The translations under genes and the position numbers were made by a program. Shown here piece by piece: positions 1 to 8,638 of a DNA stretch of 64,000 bases (position 1 is the stretch's first letter; every line of letters begins with the position of its first letter). Origin of the DNA: DATFVA01 sp963764235 (GTDB lineage: Bacteria; Bacteroidota; Ignavibacteria; Ignavibacteriales; Ignavibacteriaceae); the NCBI GenBank assembly GCA_963764235.1, contig CAVXRO010000006.1:729960-793959 (forward strand). The letters run 5' to 3'. A model generated the notes under the pieces. That model was not told the DNA's origin. It was given only the letters and a program-made list of their open reading frames with translations, and made no database searches.

Positions 1-1
1 G

Positions 2-247
2 GAGCTGGTTGATAAGAGTTATCCTCTGCAGACAGATATTCCATCCCGCGGGGTTAAACAGGCTGGCTTTTATGTCCTTGTGGGTGCCTCAATGCCCAGC
101 GTTCTCGTTGAAACAGGATTTATTTCCAACCGGCATGATGCAAAATATATTTCCAGTAAAAAAGGACAGGAGAAAATCGCCGAAGCGATCTTCAATGCCA
201 TAAAAAGCTACAAAAAATTCTACGAATCCTCTCTTGAGAACAATTAA
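2..247 (+). CDS. N-acetylmuramoyl-L-alanine amidase, C-terminal fragment
   Basis: Partial gene cut by the left window edge; 81 codons remain before TAA. The translated end reads GVKQAGFYVLVGASMPSVLV followed by ETGFISN and an IAEAIFNAIKSY helix. This is the C-terminal part of the Amidase_3 (AmiC/CwlM) zinc amidase fold; the E in VETGFISN is the conserved catalytic glutamate of the family. These enzymes cut the amide bond between MurNAc and L-Ala in peptidoglycan during cell separation. The N-terminal zinc ligands and any signal peptide lie outside the window. A hairpin with a T-run about 180 bases downstream could end its transcript. Confidence 0.85.
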   Translation, partial: ELVDKSYPLQTDIPSRGVKQAGFYVLVGASMPSVLVETGFISNRHDAKYISSKKGQEKIAEAIFNAIKSYKKFYESSLENN

Positions 248-424
248 CAGGCTCCGGTTTAGGTAAAATTTCTCCGAAAACCTCCTTTCTCATTATTACA
301 GCCTGCCCTTAATTTGATCCAAATCACATAGATATTTGCCGTTCATAAGAATTAATTTGGATTTTATTATTCGATCATATACATTTGGAAACCGAAAAAA
401 CAATATGAGTTTCCTTATGGGACG

Positions 425-449
425 AACAGATAAAACATCTGTTTTTTTT
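425..449 (+). terminator. Rho-independent terminator-like hairpin
   Basis: AACAGAT (425-431) and ATCTGTT (437-443) form a perfect 7-bp stem with a 5-base loop, followed directly by a run of T to 449. It lies between the amidase and the TetR gene. The end of its T-run overlaps the -35 hexamer of the next promoter, so termination and initiation sites are packed together. Confidence 0.6.
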
Positions 450-475
450 GACACCAAATGGAAACTGAATAAACT
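448..475 (+). promoter_or_regulatory. Sigma-70-like promoter of the tetR-RND operon
   Basis: TTGACA at 448-453 is a perfect -35 hexamer. TAAACT at 470-475, 16 bases further on, matches 4 of 6 bases of the -10 consensus. The site sits 35 bases upstream of the TetR start codon and its -10 is covered by the palindrome at 464-483. This is inference from sequence alone, and the spacing is slightly short. Confidence 0.45.
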
Positions 476-483
476 AATTCAGT
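464..483. promoter_or_regulatory. Palindromic operator candidate in front of tetR
   Basis: ACTGAAT (464-470), 6-base spacer, ATTCAGT (477-483): a perfect 7-6-7 inverted repeat of about 20 bp. It overlaps the proposed -10 and lies 27 bases before the TetR ATG. Size and position are typical of TetR-family operators, so autorepression of the whole efflux operon is a reasonable inference. Confidence 0.5.
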
Positions 484-510
484 GTCCTGCAGAATAGGAG
501 AATAAGAGAG

Positions 511-1152
511 ATGCACGAAGAAAAAGAGATCAAAGAGAGAATATTGAGTCAGGCCGAGCAGCTGTTCATACAGTTCGGATACTCTAAAGTCACGATGGAT
601 GAGATTGCAGCAAGTCTTGGAATGAGTAAAAAGACTCTGTATAAATTCTTTCCAGGGAAGGAAGTATTAGTCAAAGAAATGATAACCTCGATGAAGTGTT
701 CTATTGACGATCATATAGAATTTATCTGGAATAATCAGAAAATGGATTTTATGGATAAACTAAAATCTGTAATGAATTTCATCGGGAAGCAGACCACAAA
801 ACTTCACGGTCCGCTGCTCGAAGACCTTCACAAAAACATTCCGGAAGTATGGAAGGAAATACATGATTTCCGGAAGGCGAATGCAGTTAAAAGGTTCACA
901 ACTTTTATAAATGAGGGAGTGGAAAAAGGTGTGTTCAGAAAAGATATTGACAGGCAGCTAATAATACTTTTTTACCTGCACGCTATTCAGGGGATGATAA
1001 ATCCTGAGACATTAACCCAGCTCCCATATTCAGCAAACCAGGTATTCGATGCGGTTATCAGGATAATATTTGAGGGAATATTAACAGAAGAGGGGCGTAA
1101 CGAGTATTTATCATATAACAGTGAAGAAATAATTAAAGGAGAAAATCAGTAA
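511..1152 (+). CDS. TetR/AcrR-family transcriptional regulator
   Basis: 213 aa, the usual size for the family. The N-terminal helix-turn-helix is visible at about residues 20-55 (LFIQFGYSKVTMDEIAASLG, then MSKKTLYKFFPGKE). The rest is the variable alpha-helical ligand-binding and dimerisation region. The start is supported by an AGGAGAA ribosome site just upstream. The TAA stop overlaps the ATG of the outer-membrane channel gene by one base (TAATG), so regulator and pump are translationally coupled. It probably represses its own operon (TolC-like channel, adaptor, RND pump) through the palindrome at 464-483 and is released by a pump substrate. The ligand cannot be told from sequence. Confidence 0.9.
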   Translation: MHEEKEIKERILSQAEQLFIQFGYSKVTMDEIAASLGMSKKTLYKFFPGKEVLVKEMITSMKCSIDDHIEFIWNNQKMDFMDKLKSVMNFIGKQTTKLHGPLLEDLHKNIPEVWKEIHDFRKANAVKRFTTFINEGVEKGVFRKDIDRQLIILFYLHAIQGMINPETLTQLPYSANQVFDAVIRIIFEGILTEEGRNEYLSYNSEEIIKGENQ

Positions 1153-2471
1153 TGAAATCCGGACTAACAGGGATTTTAATATTTCTCTTCTCAGGAATTT
1201 TTTCTGTTAATTTATTTGCCCAGGATTCACGTAACCTAACCCTGGAAGAGAGTATTCAAATCGGACTAAAGAACAGTGAATTAATTCATTCATCTCAGAT
1301 GAAAGTTAATTATGCCGAAGCAAGGTGGAGCGAAGTTAATACTTACCGGCTTCCGTCATTAAAATTAAATGCGTCTTACACAAGACTCAGTGAAATTGAA
1401 CCTTTCATTCTGAATACACCTTTCGGCAATTTTGATATTCAGCCTTCGATAGTTAATAACTATAATATTAAGCTTTCGCTTCAGCAGCCGATTTTTACCG
1501 GCTTCAGGTTATCTAGCAGTTCCAACATTGCCGAATACACTTATGAAGCTCAGAAACAAGAATATACCAAAGATGAGCAGCAGCTTATCTATGATATAAA
1601 AAAAGCATACTGGGGATTGTTTGATGTAACAAAGGTTAAAAGTGTTGTCGATGAAAATATAGATCTCATTAAAGCTCATCTTTCTGATGTAAAGAATTTC
1701 TATGAGAACGGAATCTCAACAAAGAACGATGTACTGAAAGTTCAGGTTCAACTTGCCGAAGCAGAGCTCCGCCAGATCGATGCTGATAATGGAGTGAAAT
1801 TAGCAACGAGTAATTTGAACAATGTGATAGGGTTGCCGTTATCAACAAATATTGAGGTGCAGTCTGACGTTACATTGGAAGATGAGAATACCCCCGATCT
1901 TGATCAGCTTATCCAGGAGGCAATAGAAAACAGGCCTGAGCTCAAATCAATGGATTTCCGCCTGAAGGCCGGTGAGAGCGGTGTTACTATGGCTGAATCC
2001 GGCTGGTACCCGCAGATCTACCTTGCAGGGAATTATTACTATTCGAGACCCAACCAGCGCATATTCCCGGCCGAGGATAAATTTAACGGGACCTGGGATG
2101 TGAGCGTAGGATTATCATGGGATATATGGAACTGGCTGGCAACAAGTGACCAGACGAAGCAGGCAGAGGCCCAGCTGGAACAGGTGAAGGACGGATATAA
2201 GAGTCTGAAAGATGGTGTCAGTCTTGAAGTAACCCAGAACTACCTGAATTTGCTGAAAGCAAAGGAGAAGGTTATTGCCTCCAACCAGAGCGTTCACCAG
2301 GCAGAAGAAAATTACCGTGTTACAAATGAAACATTTAAGAATGGTCTTGCATTGAACTCAGATTTGCTGGATGCGGAGTTTGCCTTGCTTCAGGCGAAGA
2401 CAAACTATATACAGTCACTTGCGGATTATGAGCTTGCAAAAGCAGGTTTAGAAAAATCAATTGGTAAATAA
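1152..2471 (+). CDS. TolC-family outer membrane efflux channel
   Basis: 439 aa with a clear signal peptide (hydrophobic residues 5-20, cleavage near LFAQ). The mature protein has the duplicated outer membrane efflux protein layout: long coiled-coil helices rich in Q, E, A and N (for example YWGLFDVTKVKSVVDENIDL) and short beta segments such as VSVGLSWDIWNW. It forms the trimeric outer-membrane duct of a tripartite pump. It overlaps the TetR stop by one base and is followed 18 bases later by the adaptor gene and then the RND pump, so all three pump parts are encoded in order. Substrate unknown. Confidence 0.92.
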   Translation: MKSGLTGILIFLFSGIFSVNLFAQDSRNLTLEESIQIGLKNSELIHSSQMKVNYAEARWSEVNTYRLPSLKLNASYTRLSEIEPFILNTPFGNFDIQPSIVNNYNIKLSLQQPIFTGFRLSSSSNIAEYTYEAQKQEYTKDEQQLIYDIKKAYWGLFDVTKVKSVVDENIDLIKAHLSDVKNFYENGISTKNDVLKVQVQLAEAELRQIDADNGVKLATSNLNNVIGLPLSTNIEVQSDVTLEDENTPDLDQLIQEAIENRPELKSMDFRLKAGESGVTMAESGWYPQIYLAGNYYYSRPNQRIFPAEDKFNGTWDVSVGLSWDIWNWLATSDQTKQAEAQLEQVKDGYKSLKDGVSLEVTQNYLNLLKAKEKVIASNQSVHQAEENYRVTNETFKNGLALNSDLLDAEFALLQAKTNYIQSLADYELAKAGLEKSIGK

Positions 2472-2489
2472 ATATAGAGAGCATATAAT

Positions 2490-3545
2490 ATGAAAAAGCT
2501 AAAGTATTACGTCATCTCGTTTGTTCTTTTTGCAGCATTAATACTGGTGCTGCTTAATAATCGTACTCAGCTTGAGGCAAAAGCTAAGAACGATAAGATC
2601 AGCGCTTACCCGGTAACAGTATCTACTGTTGAAAACAAGGAGGTATCAAACAATATAGAACTGGTAGGGACAATAGTGGGAGAGAATGATGTCCAGGTCA
2701 TCTCTGAAGCACAGGGAAAAGTAACAGGGATATTTGCCAATGTGGGAGATTATAAACAGGCAGGTTCAGTCATTGCACAGCTTGATGATGAACTGAAGGA
2801 GAGTGCATATCAGACGGCACAGGTAAACCTCGAAAAGTCCAAAAAAGATTTTGAGAGGTATGATGCTTTATATAAAAATAAATCTGTTTCCGATGTACAG
2901 TATGAGCAGGCAAAGCTGGCTTATTATAATGCACAATCGCAGTATGTAGCCGCAAAGAAGGATTATGAGAACACCAAAATTACTGCACCGATATCAGGAA
3001 TCATTACTGCCCGGAATGTGGATATGGGCACCTATGTCAACAAAACTATGCCTGTTGCAAATATCGTAGATATATCAAGACTTAAGGTTAAGGTCGGTGT
3101 AGCAGAAAAAGATGTGTTCTCCCTGAAGAAAGGTGATAAAGTTACTGTAACAACAGATATTTATCCCGGCGTTCAGTTTACAGGCACTATTTCTACGATA
3201 AGTGATAAGGGAGACCAGGCTCATAATTACCCGGTTGAAATTTCACTGGTTAATAGTAAAGATCACCCTCTGAAATCAGGAATGTTCGGTAAGATTACTT
3301 TTGTATCAAAAACTACTGAACCAAGACTTATTGTTTCCCGTGACGCCCTGATTGGAAGTATTAAAAATCCGCAGGTATTCATTGTGGAAAATGGTATCGT
3401 TCACCAGAAGAATATTACAGTAGGCAATGCTTACGATAATAATCTGGAGGTAATAACAGGACTTAAGAACGGGGATAAAGTCGTTGTGAACGGACAGAAT
3501 AATCTTGAAGAAAATACTGAAGTTTATGTTATAAACCAGGATTAG
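2490..3545 (+). CDS. RND efflux periplasmic adaptor (membrane fusion protein)
   Basis: 351 aa with an N-terminal membrane anchor (residues 5-22, YYVISFVLFAALILVLL). Then come a split lipoyl/barrel-sandwich domain (VISEAQGKVTGIFANVGDYK and ITAPISGIITARNVDMGTYV), an alpha-hairpin between the two halves (about residues 105-155) and C-terminal beta-barrel segments. No lipobox cysteine is seen, so a transmembrane anchor is likely. It bridges the inner-membrane RND protein and the TolC-like channel. It lies 18 bases after the channel gene and 12 bases before the pump, in one operon. Confidence 0.92.
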   Translation: MKKLKYYVISFVLFAALILVLLNNRTQLEAKAKNDKISAYPVTVSTVENKEVSNNIELVGTIVGENDVQVISEAQGKVTGIFANVGDYKQAGSVIAQLDDELKESAYQTAQVNLEKSKKDFERYDALYKNKSVSDVQYEQAKLAYYNAQSQYVAAKKDYENTKITAPISGIITARNVDMGTYVNKTMPVANIVDISRLKVKVGVAEKDVFSLKKGDKVTVTTDIYPGVQFTGTISTISDKGDQAHNYPVEISLVNSKDHPLKSGMFGKITFVSKTTEPRLIVSRDALIGSIKNPQVFIVENGIVHQKNITVGNAYDNNLEVITGLKNGDKVVVNGQNNLEENTEVYVINQD

Positions 3546-3557
3546 GAGATTAAGAAA

Positions 3558-6500
3558 ATGACAATAACCGAATTAGCCATAAAACGACCAACGCTGATTG
3601 TAGTAATATTTGCTGCATTGACAGTACTTGGCATATACAGCTATACCCAGCTCGACTATGAGCTTCTTCCTAAAATAACACCTCCTGTCATCACAATTGC
3701 AACGGTTTACCCGGGTGCATCACCTAATGAGGTTGAGACTTCAGTAACTAAACCAATTGAGGATGCGATTTCCACCCTTGATGAGATAGATGCAGTAAAT
3801 TCAACTTCATCCGAAGGTGTTTCGTTTGTTATGATTCAGTTTAACCAGTCAGCTGATGTTGATATCGCTCTCCAGAACGCCCAAAGGAAGGTGAACGAGG
3901 TGCTTACAAAGCTTCCCGCGGATGCAAAGCCTCCGACGATTTCAAAGTTTGCGCTGGATGAAATTCCTGTATTAAGGATGGGCGTTACGAGCACAGTGCC
4001 TTCAACAGAGTTCTACCAGTTTATAAAGGACAGGATCCAGCCGAGACTGGCAAAGATACCCGGAGTAGGACAAATAACCCTGGTGGGTGGAGATGAGAGA
4101 GAGATAAGAGTAAATCTTAGTGCAGATAAGCTTAAGGGATACGGATTGTCAATACTACAGGTGACCCAGGCGATTAAATCTTCCAACCTTGATTTCCCGA
4201 CCGGAAAAGTAGAAGATAGCAGGGAACAGCTTATCGTAAGAATCGCAGGGAAATTCAGTTCTATAGATGCTCTGAAGAACCTTGTTGTTGCCCGGACAAG
4301 AGATGGAAGCGATATTCATCTTGATGATGTTGCTGAAGTGTATGACGGCACTAAAGATATGACGATGCTGAACAGAATTAACAATGTTCCTTCTGTTGGT
4401 GTACTGGTCCAGAAGCAGACTGATGCGAACGCTGTTGAAGTGAGTAAACTTGTTCGTGCCGAAGTTGCTAAGATGGAATCGGATTACAAAGCGCAGGGAG
4501 TATCATTCAATATCGCACAGGACGGTTCGCAGTTTACTATAGATGCAGCAAATGGTGTGAAGTTCGACCTTGCTCTGGCTGTTGTGCTTGTTGCAATTGT
4601 GATGCTTTTATTCCTGCACAGCATGCGTGATTCTTTCATTGTAATGCTGGCGATCCCGGCTTCGATGGTTTCAACTTTTATTGTGATGTATGCCTTCGGG
4701 TTCACACTTAACCTGATGACCCTTCTCGGGTTATCGCTGATTGTTGGAATCCTTGTGGATGACTCGATTGTAGTGCTGGAAAATATCCATCATCACCTGG
4801 AGAAAGGGGAGGAGAAGAGAACTGCAGCACTTAAAGGAAGAAATGAGATTGGATTTGCCGCTCTTGCAATCACCATGGTTGATGTTGTGGTATTCGTACC
4901 GCTTGCTTTGACAGGAGGACTGGTAGGTAATATCATCCGTCAGTTTGCGATCGTTGTTGTAATTGCAACTCTGCTTTCATTGTTCGTTTCATTTACAGTT
5001 ACACCGCTCCTGGCTTCGAGGATCGGAAAGCTTGAGAAGTTAACCAAGGATACCATTATCGGCCGTTTTGCCATCTGGTTCGAAAATACATTTAACAGGA
5101 TTGTGGAGCATTACCTGGGAGTTCTTAAATGGGCACTTCATAACAGGTGGAAGGTTATAACGATGACGATAGTCTTATTTATTGCGTCATTCACACTTAT
5201 TCCGGCTGGATTTATAGGCAGCGAATTCATTACACAATCTGACAGAGGTGAGTTCGCGGTTATACTGGAGATGCCATCCGGCTCTTCCATTGAAAATACG
5301 AACTACGTTACCCAGAAAGTTGAAAAATATATCAACAACCTTCCCGAGGTAAAGAATACATTCGTTACTGTCGGAGCCTCGAATGAAGGACTGCTGGGTC
5401 AGTCGTCTAATAATGCTTCCGAGATAGACGTGGCTCTCGTGCCGAAGGACAGGAGAGACAAAAGCACCGATGATTTAGGCGATATAATAAAAAGAGAAGC
5501 GATGAAGATTCCCGGCGTAAAAGCAAGAGTCAACCCGATCGGAATTTTCGGTACCGCCAACCAGACACCTATTCAGCTTATTGTTTCCGGTCCCAACAGA
5601 GAACTGGTTAAACAGGGAGCAGATAAACTGGTTTCGGCATTAAAGAAAATACCGGGAACTGCCGACGTAAGACTTTCCTCAGAAGACGGCAAACCAGAAA
5701 CAAGAATAGATGTAGACAGGGCCAAAATGGCAGAGCTTGGTTTAAATGTTGCTGAAGTAGGATCCGCGTTGAGAGTGGCGCTAAGCGGTGACGATGATTC
5801 GAAGTACAGGGATGGTAATGATGATTATGATCTGCGTATTGCACTGGATAGGTTCGACCGTTCAAAGATATCCGATGTAAAAAACCTGACATTTATGAAT
5901 AATAAGGGAGAACTTATTCAGCTTCAGCAGTTTGCCGATGTTTTCCAGACAACGGGACCAACCAAACTTCAGAGAAGAAACAGGATAAACTCAATCACAG
6001 TATTCTCACAGGTAAACGGCAGACCCAGCGGAAGCATTGGGCAGGATATACAAAAAGAGATAAATGCCGGCTTACTGCCTGCAGGAGTTGATGTTGCATA
6101 CGAAGGTGATCTTAAGAATCAGTCGGAATCCTTCGGCGACCTTGGGCTGGCAATGCTTGCGGCAATCCTTTTCGTATACATGGTAATGATCGCACTGTAT
6201 GACTCGTATCTCTACCCATTTGTGGTCCTTTTCTCAATACCGGTAGCGATGGTAGGAGCACTGCTTGCCCTGGCATTGACTATGAAGTCGCTGAGCATTT
6301 TCTCAATTCTCGGTATCATTATGCTTATAGGACTGGTAGGTAAAAATGCTATCCTGCTGGTTGACCGCGCTAACCAGAAGAGGAGAGAGGACGGGATGAG
6401 TCCTTACGATGCCTTGATAGAAGCAGGAAAGAGCAGGATCAGGCCGATACTTATGACCACAACCGCTATGGTTATTGGTATGCTGCCTCTGGCAATTGCT

Positions 6501-6719
6501 ACCGACTCCGGTTCTGAATGGAAGTCGGGACTGGCCTGGGCGATCATAGGCGGGTTGATAAGCTCGATGTTCCTTACACTCGTATTGGTTCCCGTAATTT
6601 ATATGAGAGCTGAATTGTGGAAAGAGAACATATCTGTATTCATCAGGAAAGTATTCAGAAGAAAGCCTGACAGCCAGGAAATATCCGTACCCAAAGAACT
6701 TCAGCCGGAAGAAAACTAA
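3558..6719 (+). CDS. RND-family efflux permease (AcrB/HAE-like)
   Basis: 1053 aa, the standard length of hydrophobe/amphiphile RND pumps. TM1 lies near residues 10-30 and is followed by a large periplasmic porter loop. TM2-6 are around residues 335-480, where LLGLSLIVGILVDDSIVVLE carries the acidic proton-relay pair in TM4. A second periplasmic loop and TM8-12 follow, including ILGIIMLIGLVGKNAILLVD. It exports amphiphilic compounds using the proton gradient, together with the adaptor and channel encoded just upstream. It is the last gene of the operon and is followed by a terminator at 6737. The substrate class (drug, bile salt, solvent) cannot be fixed from sequence. Confidence 0.94.
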   Translation: MTITELAIKRPTLIVVIFAALTVLGIYSYTQLDYELLPKITPPVITIATVYPGASPNEVETSVTKPIEDAISTLDEIDAVNSTSSEGVSFVMIQFNQSADVDIALQNAQRKVNEVLTKLPADAKPPTISKFALDEIPVLRMGVTSTVPSTEFYQFIKDRIQPRLAKIPGVGQITLVGGDEREIRVNLSADKLKGYGLSILQVTQAIKSSNLDFPTGKVEDSREQLIVRIAGKFSSIDALKNLVVARTRDGSDIHLDDVAEVYDGTKDMTMLNRINNVPSVGVLVQKQTDANAVEVSKLVRAEVAKMESDYKAQGVSFNIAQDGSQFTIDAANGVKFDLALAVVLVAIVMLLFLHSMRDSFIVMLAIPASMVSTFIVMYAFGFTLNLMTLLGLSLIVGILVDDSIVVLENIHHHLEKGEEKRTAALKGRNEIGFAALAITMVDVVVFVPLALTGGLVGNIIRQFAIVVVIATLLSLFVSFTVTPLLASRIGKLEKLTKDTIIGRFAIWFENTFNRIVEHYLGVLKWALHNRWKVITMTIVLFIASFTLIPAGFIGSEFITQSDRGEFAVILEMPSGSSIENTNYVTQKVEKYINNLPEVKNTFVTVGASNEGLLGQSSNNASEIDVALVPKDRRDKSTDDLGDIIKREAMKIPGVKARVNPIGIFGTANQTPIQLIVSGPNRELVKQGADKLVSALKKIPGTADVRLSSEDGKPETRIDVDRAKMAELGLNVAEVGSALRVALSGDDDSKYRDGNDDYDLRIALDRFDRSKISDVKNLTFMNNKGELIQLQQFADVFQTTGPTKLQRRNRINSITVFSQVNGRPSGSIGQDIQKEINAGLLPAGVDVAYEGDLKNQSESFGDLGLAMLAAILFVYMVMIALYDSYLYPFVVLFSIPVAMVGALLALALTMKSLSIFSILGIIMLIGLVGKNAILLVDRANQKRREDGMSPYDALIEAGKSRIRPILMTTTAMVIGMLPLAIATDSGSEWKSGLAWAIIGGLISSMFLTLVLVPVIYMRAELWKENISVFIRKVFRRKPDSQEISVPKELQPEEN

Positions 6720-6736
6720 CTCATTTTTTTGTAACT

Positions 6737-6785
6737 TTCAGGGTCAGATGTCGTTTAAAGCATCCGACCCTGAAGTTCTTTTTTG
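6737..6785 (+). terminator. Rho-independent terminator of the RND operon
   Basis: TTCAGGGTCAGATG (6737-6750) pairs with CATCCGACCCTGAA (6761-6774), with one non-Watson-Crick pair and a 10-base loop. The stem is followed by GTTCTTTTTTG. It starts 17 bases after the pump stop codon. Confidence 0.8.
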
Positions 6786-6858
6786 TACATCATCAAATAA
6801 ACATCGTTTATTTCCTTTCGGCTATTTGTCGACCACTCTTCGCCTCTGTTCGGCCAGT

Positions 6859-6890
6859 CTTCGGCCTCTCTTCGGCCTCTCTTCGGCCTA
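6859..6890. repeat. Short tandem repeat, 11-bp unit
   Basis: The unit CTTCGGCCTCT occurs at 6859-6869 and 6870-6880 and continues as CTTCGGCCTA at 6881-6890. A degenerate copy (CGCCTCTGTTCGGCCAGT) precedes it. It is non-coding, lies between the RND terminator and the PLP-enzyme gene, and is part of a pyrimidine-rich tract. Confidence 0.75.
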
Positions 6891-6893
6891 TAA

Positions 6894-6941
6894 CCCCAAC
6901 CCTTCCCCTGCATTACCCAAACCCTTCCCCGGCCCAACCCC
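6894..6941 (-). other. G-quadruplex-prone tract (minus strand)
   Basis: The plus strand carries eight C-runs of 3-4 bases within 48 bases, at 6894-6897, 6900-6902, 6905-6908, 6916-6918, 6922-6924, 6927-6930, 6933-6935 and 6938-6941. On the minus strand the last five read as G-runs with loops TT, CC, AA and TTT, which meets the usual G-quadruplex pattern. It lies 142 bases before the PLP-enzyme start. No function is established. Confidence 0.55.
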
Positions 6942-7082
6942 GGCATCACCCAAGCCCTCGTGCTGTAAGATCCGGTCATTCATAAATTTCATTTTCTCGG
7001 GCAATAAACGTAATTTTGAACAGCTAATTATTGAATTAATGTTAAAAACCCTCCGTTCGGAGTAATTCAGGGAGAGACAAAT

Positions 7083-8300
7083 ATGAAAAACCATTCAAAA
7101 CAGGATTTCCAGACCAAATGCGTTCACGCAGGAATAGATGAATACGAATTTGGCTCTGTAGTTCCCCCAATATATCAGACATCCACATTTAAATTTGAAT
7201 CAGCTGAACACGGTGCTTCTTTATTCGCAGGAGAAAAGAAAGGCTATATATACACCAGGATGCTCAATCCGACCATAGAAGCAATGGAAAATGCAATAGC
7301 AGAGCTTGAAGGAGGACATAAAGCCCTCGGATGCGGAAGTGGTATGGCCGCGGTTCATACAATTTTTGCAAGTCTTACCCAGGCAGGCGATCACGTTGTA
7401 TGTTCCTCTTCTGTATACGGACCGACAACCACACTGCTTAATACTATAATGAAAAAATTCGGAGTAGAGACCACTTTCGTCGACACTTCGGTTCCCGAAA
7501 ATGTCCTCAACGCAATGAAGAAAAATACAAAGGTTGTATACATCGAAACGCCGGGTAACCCAACTCTATGCATAACTGATTTGAAAGCTGTTTCAAAAAT
7601 CGCTCAGAGTCATGATGCAAAGGTTGTAGTTGATAATACATTTATGAGTCCTGCCCTTCAGAATCCGCTTGCTTTGGGTGCAGACGTTGTTATGCACAGT
7701 CTGACCAAGTTCTTAAACGGGCACGCTGATGTTGTAGGGGGAATAGTAGTTGTAAAGGATGAGGAAACCTACAAACAGTTCCGCAAAACTTTAAACCAGA
7801 CAGGCGGTGTAATCGATCCCTTTAATTCATTCCTTGTTCACAGGGGATTGAAAACATTATCCATAAGGATGGAACGTCACTGCAGCAATGCGCAGAAGAT
7901 AGCAGAATGGCTTGAAAAACATCCGGCTATAAAATGGATAAAATTCCCGGGACTAAAAAGTCATCCGCAGTATGAAACAGGACAGAAACAGCATAAAGGT
8001 CCCGGCGGAATGATTACCTTTGAACTCAAAGGAGGATTTGAAGCAGGAAAAGTTCTTATGAATTCTGTCCAACTTTGTCAGCTGGCAGTGAGTCTCGGCG
8101 GTGTTGAAAGCCTGATTCAGCATCCTGCAAGTATGACTCATTTCTCAATGGGAAAAGAGGCAAGGGAGGCAGCTGAGATAACAGACGGATTGGTAAGGTT
8201 ATCGGTTGGTATTGAAAACGTTGACGATCTTATCGAAGATCTGAATCAGGCACTTGAAAAGATGATGCATTCTGAAAGTGTGAACGCTGTTGAAATGTAA
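7083..8300 (+). CDS. Cys/Met metabolism PLP enzyme, methionine gamma-lyase-like
   Basis: 405 aa, the full length for the gamma-family (trans-sulfuration) PLP enzymes. Visible motifs are YTRMLNPT (the YxR that reaches the neighbouring subunit's PLP), GCGSGMAA (phosphate-binding turn), VVDNTF (the Asp that pairs with the pyridine nitrogen) and SLTKFLNGHADVVGG, with the PLP lysine at residue 209. The family covers cystathionine gamma-synthase, beta/gamma-lyases, O-acetylhomoserine sulfhydrylase and methionine gamma-lyase. Overall resemblance favours methionine gamma-lyase, which turns methionine into methanethiol, 2-oxobutyrate and ammonia. However, the loop cysteine of well-studied lyases (YGC) is replaced by YGP, so specificity is open. 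An AGGGAGAG ribosome site precedes the ATG. It is monocistronic. Confidence 0.8.
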   Translation: MKNHSKQDFQTKCVHAGIDEYEFGSVVPPIYQTSTFKFESAEHGASLFAGEKKGYIYTRMLNPTIEAMENAIAELEGGHKALGCGSGMAAVHTIFASLTQAGDHVVCSSSVYGPTTTLLNTIMKKFGVETTFVDTSVPENVLNAMKKNTKVVYIETPGNPTLCITDLKAVSKIAQSHDAKVVVDNTFMSPALQNPLALGADVVMHSLTKFLNGHADVVGGIVVVKDEETYKQFRKTLNQTGGVIDPFNSFLVHRGLKTLSIRMERHCSNAQKIAEWLEKHPAIKWIKFPGLKSHPQYETGQKQHKGPGGMITFELKGGFEAGKVLMNSVQLCQLAVSLGGVESLIQHPASMTHFSMGKEAREAAEITDGLVRLSVGIENVDDLIEDLNQALEKMMHSESVNAVEM

Positions 8301-8424
8301 TTAACCGGGACAATCTTAAAAATAATTCTTATTATCACGCGTAGTCCTGCCTGCGTGCTTACCTTCGGCCGGTGTCCCTGCAGAGGATAAATCGGCGGGC
8401 AGCTGCCGAGGTTGTCGTATTGAA

Positions 8425-8461
8425 CTTGTCGAAGTATTCAAAAAGCTCTGACTTCGACAAG
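8425..8461. repeat. Inverted repeat in a 338-bp gene-free stretch
   Basis: CTTGTCGAAGT (8425-8435) and ACTTCGACAAG (8451-8461) are perfect 11-bp inverted repeats around a 15-base loop. The motif resembles short dispersed intergenic repeats; a related TTCGACAGGCTC string is found at 41356. The surrounding gap (8301-8638) shows no reading frame. The hairpin has no T-run, so it is not a good terminator. Confidence 0.4.
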
Positions 8462-8638
8462 CACAGTCTTTAACTCAGATTAACAAATCCAGACGTTTGA
8501 GACGGTCTTTTTTGTTCCTTAATTTTATATATTTGATACGAGCAAATTTTACAAGTATATACGAATTAAAGATTTTATAGATCAATTCCTGCCACGATAT
8601 TTGTAAAAACTTATCATTCATAAATTTCCGGGGAGATT

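Noticed and set aside
6748..7065. Open frame of 105 codons after the RND operon
   Set aside because: It runs through the terminator, the 11-bp tandem repeat and the C-rich tract; the protein is low-complexity (Pro, Ser, Arg) with no ribosome site or domain.
6985..7082. Riboswitch (SAM type) before the methionine gamma-lyase-like gene
   Set aside because: Only a tiny CTCCG-TT-CGGAG hairpin is present in under 100 bases; no conserved SAM-riboswitch core is seen.
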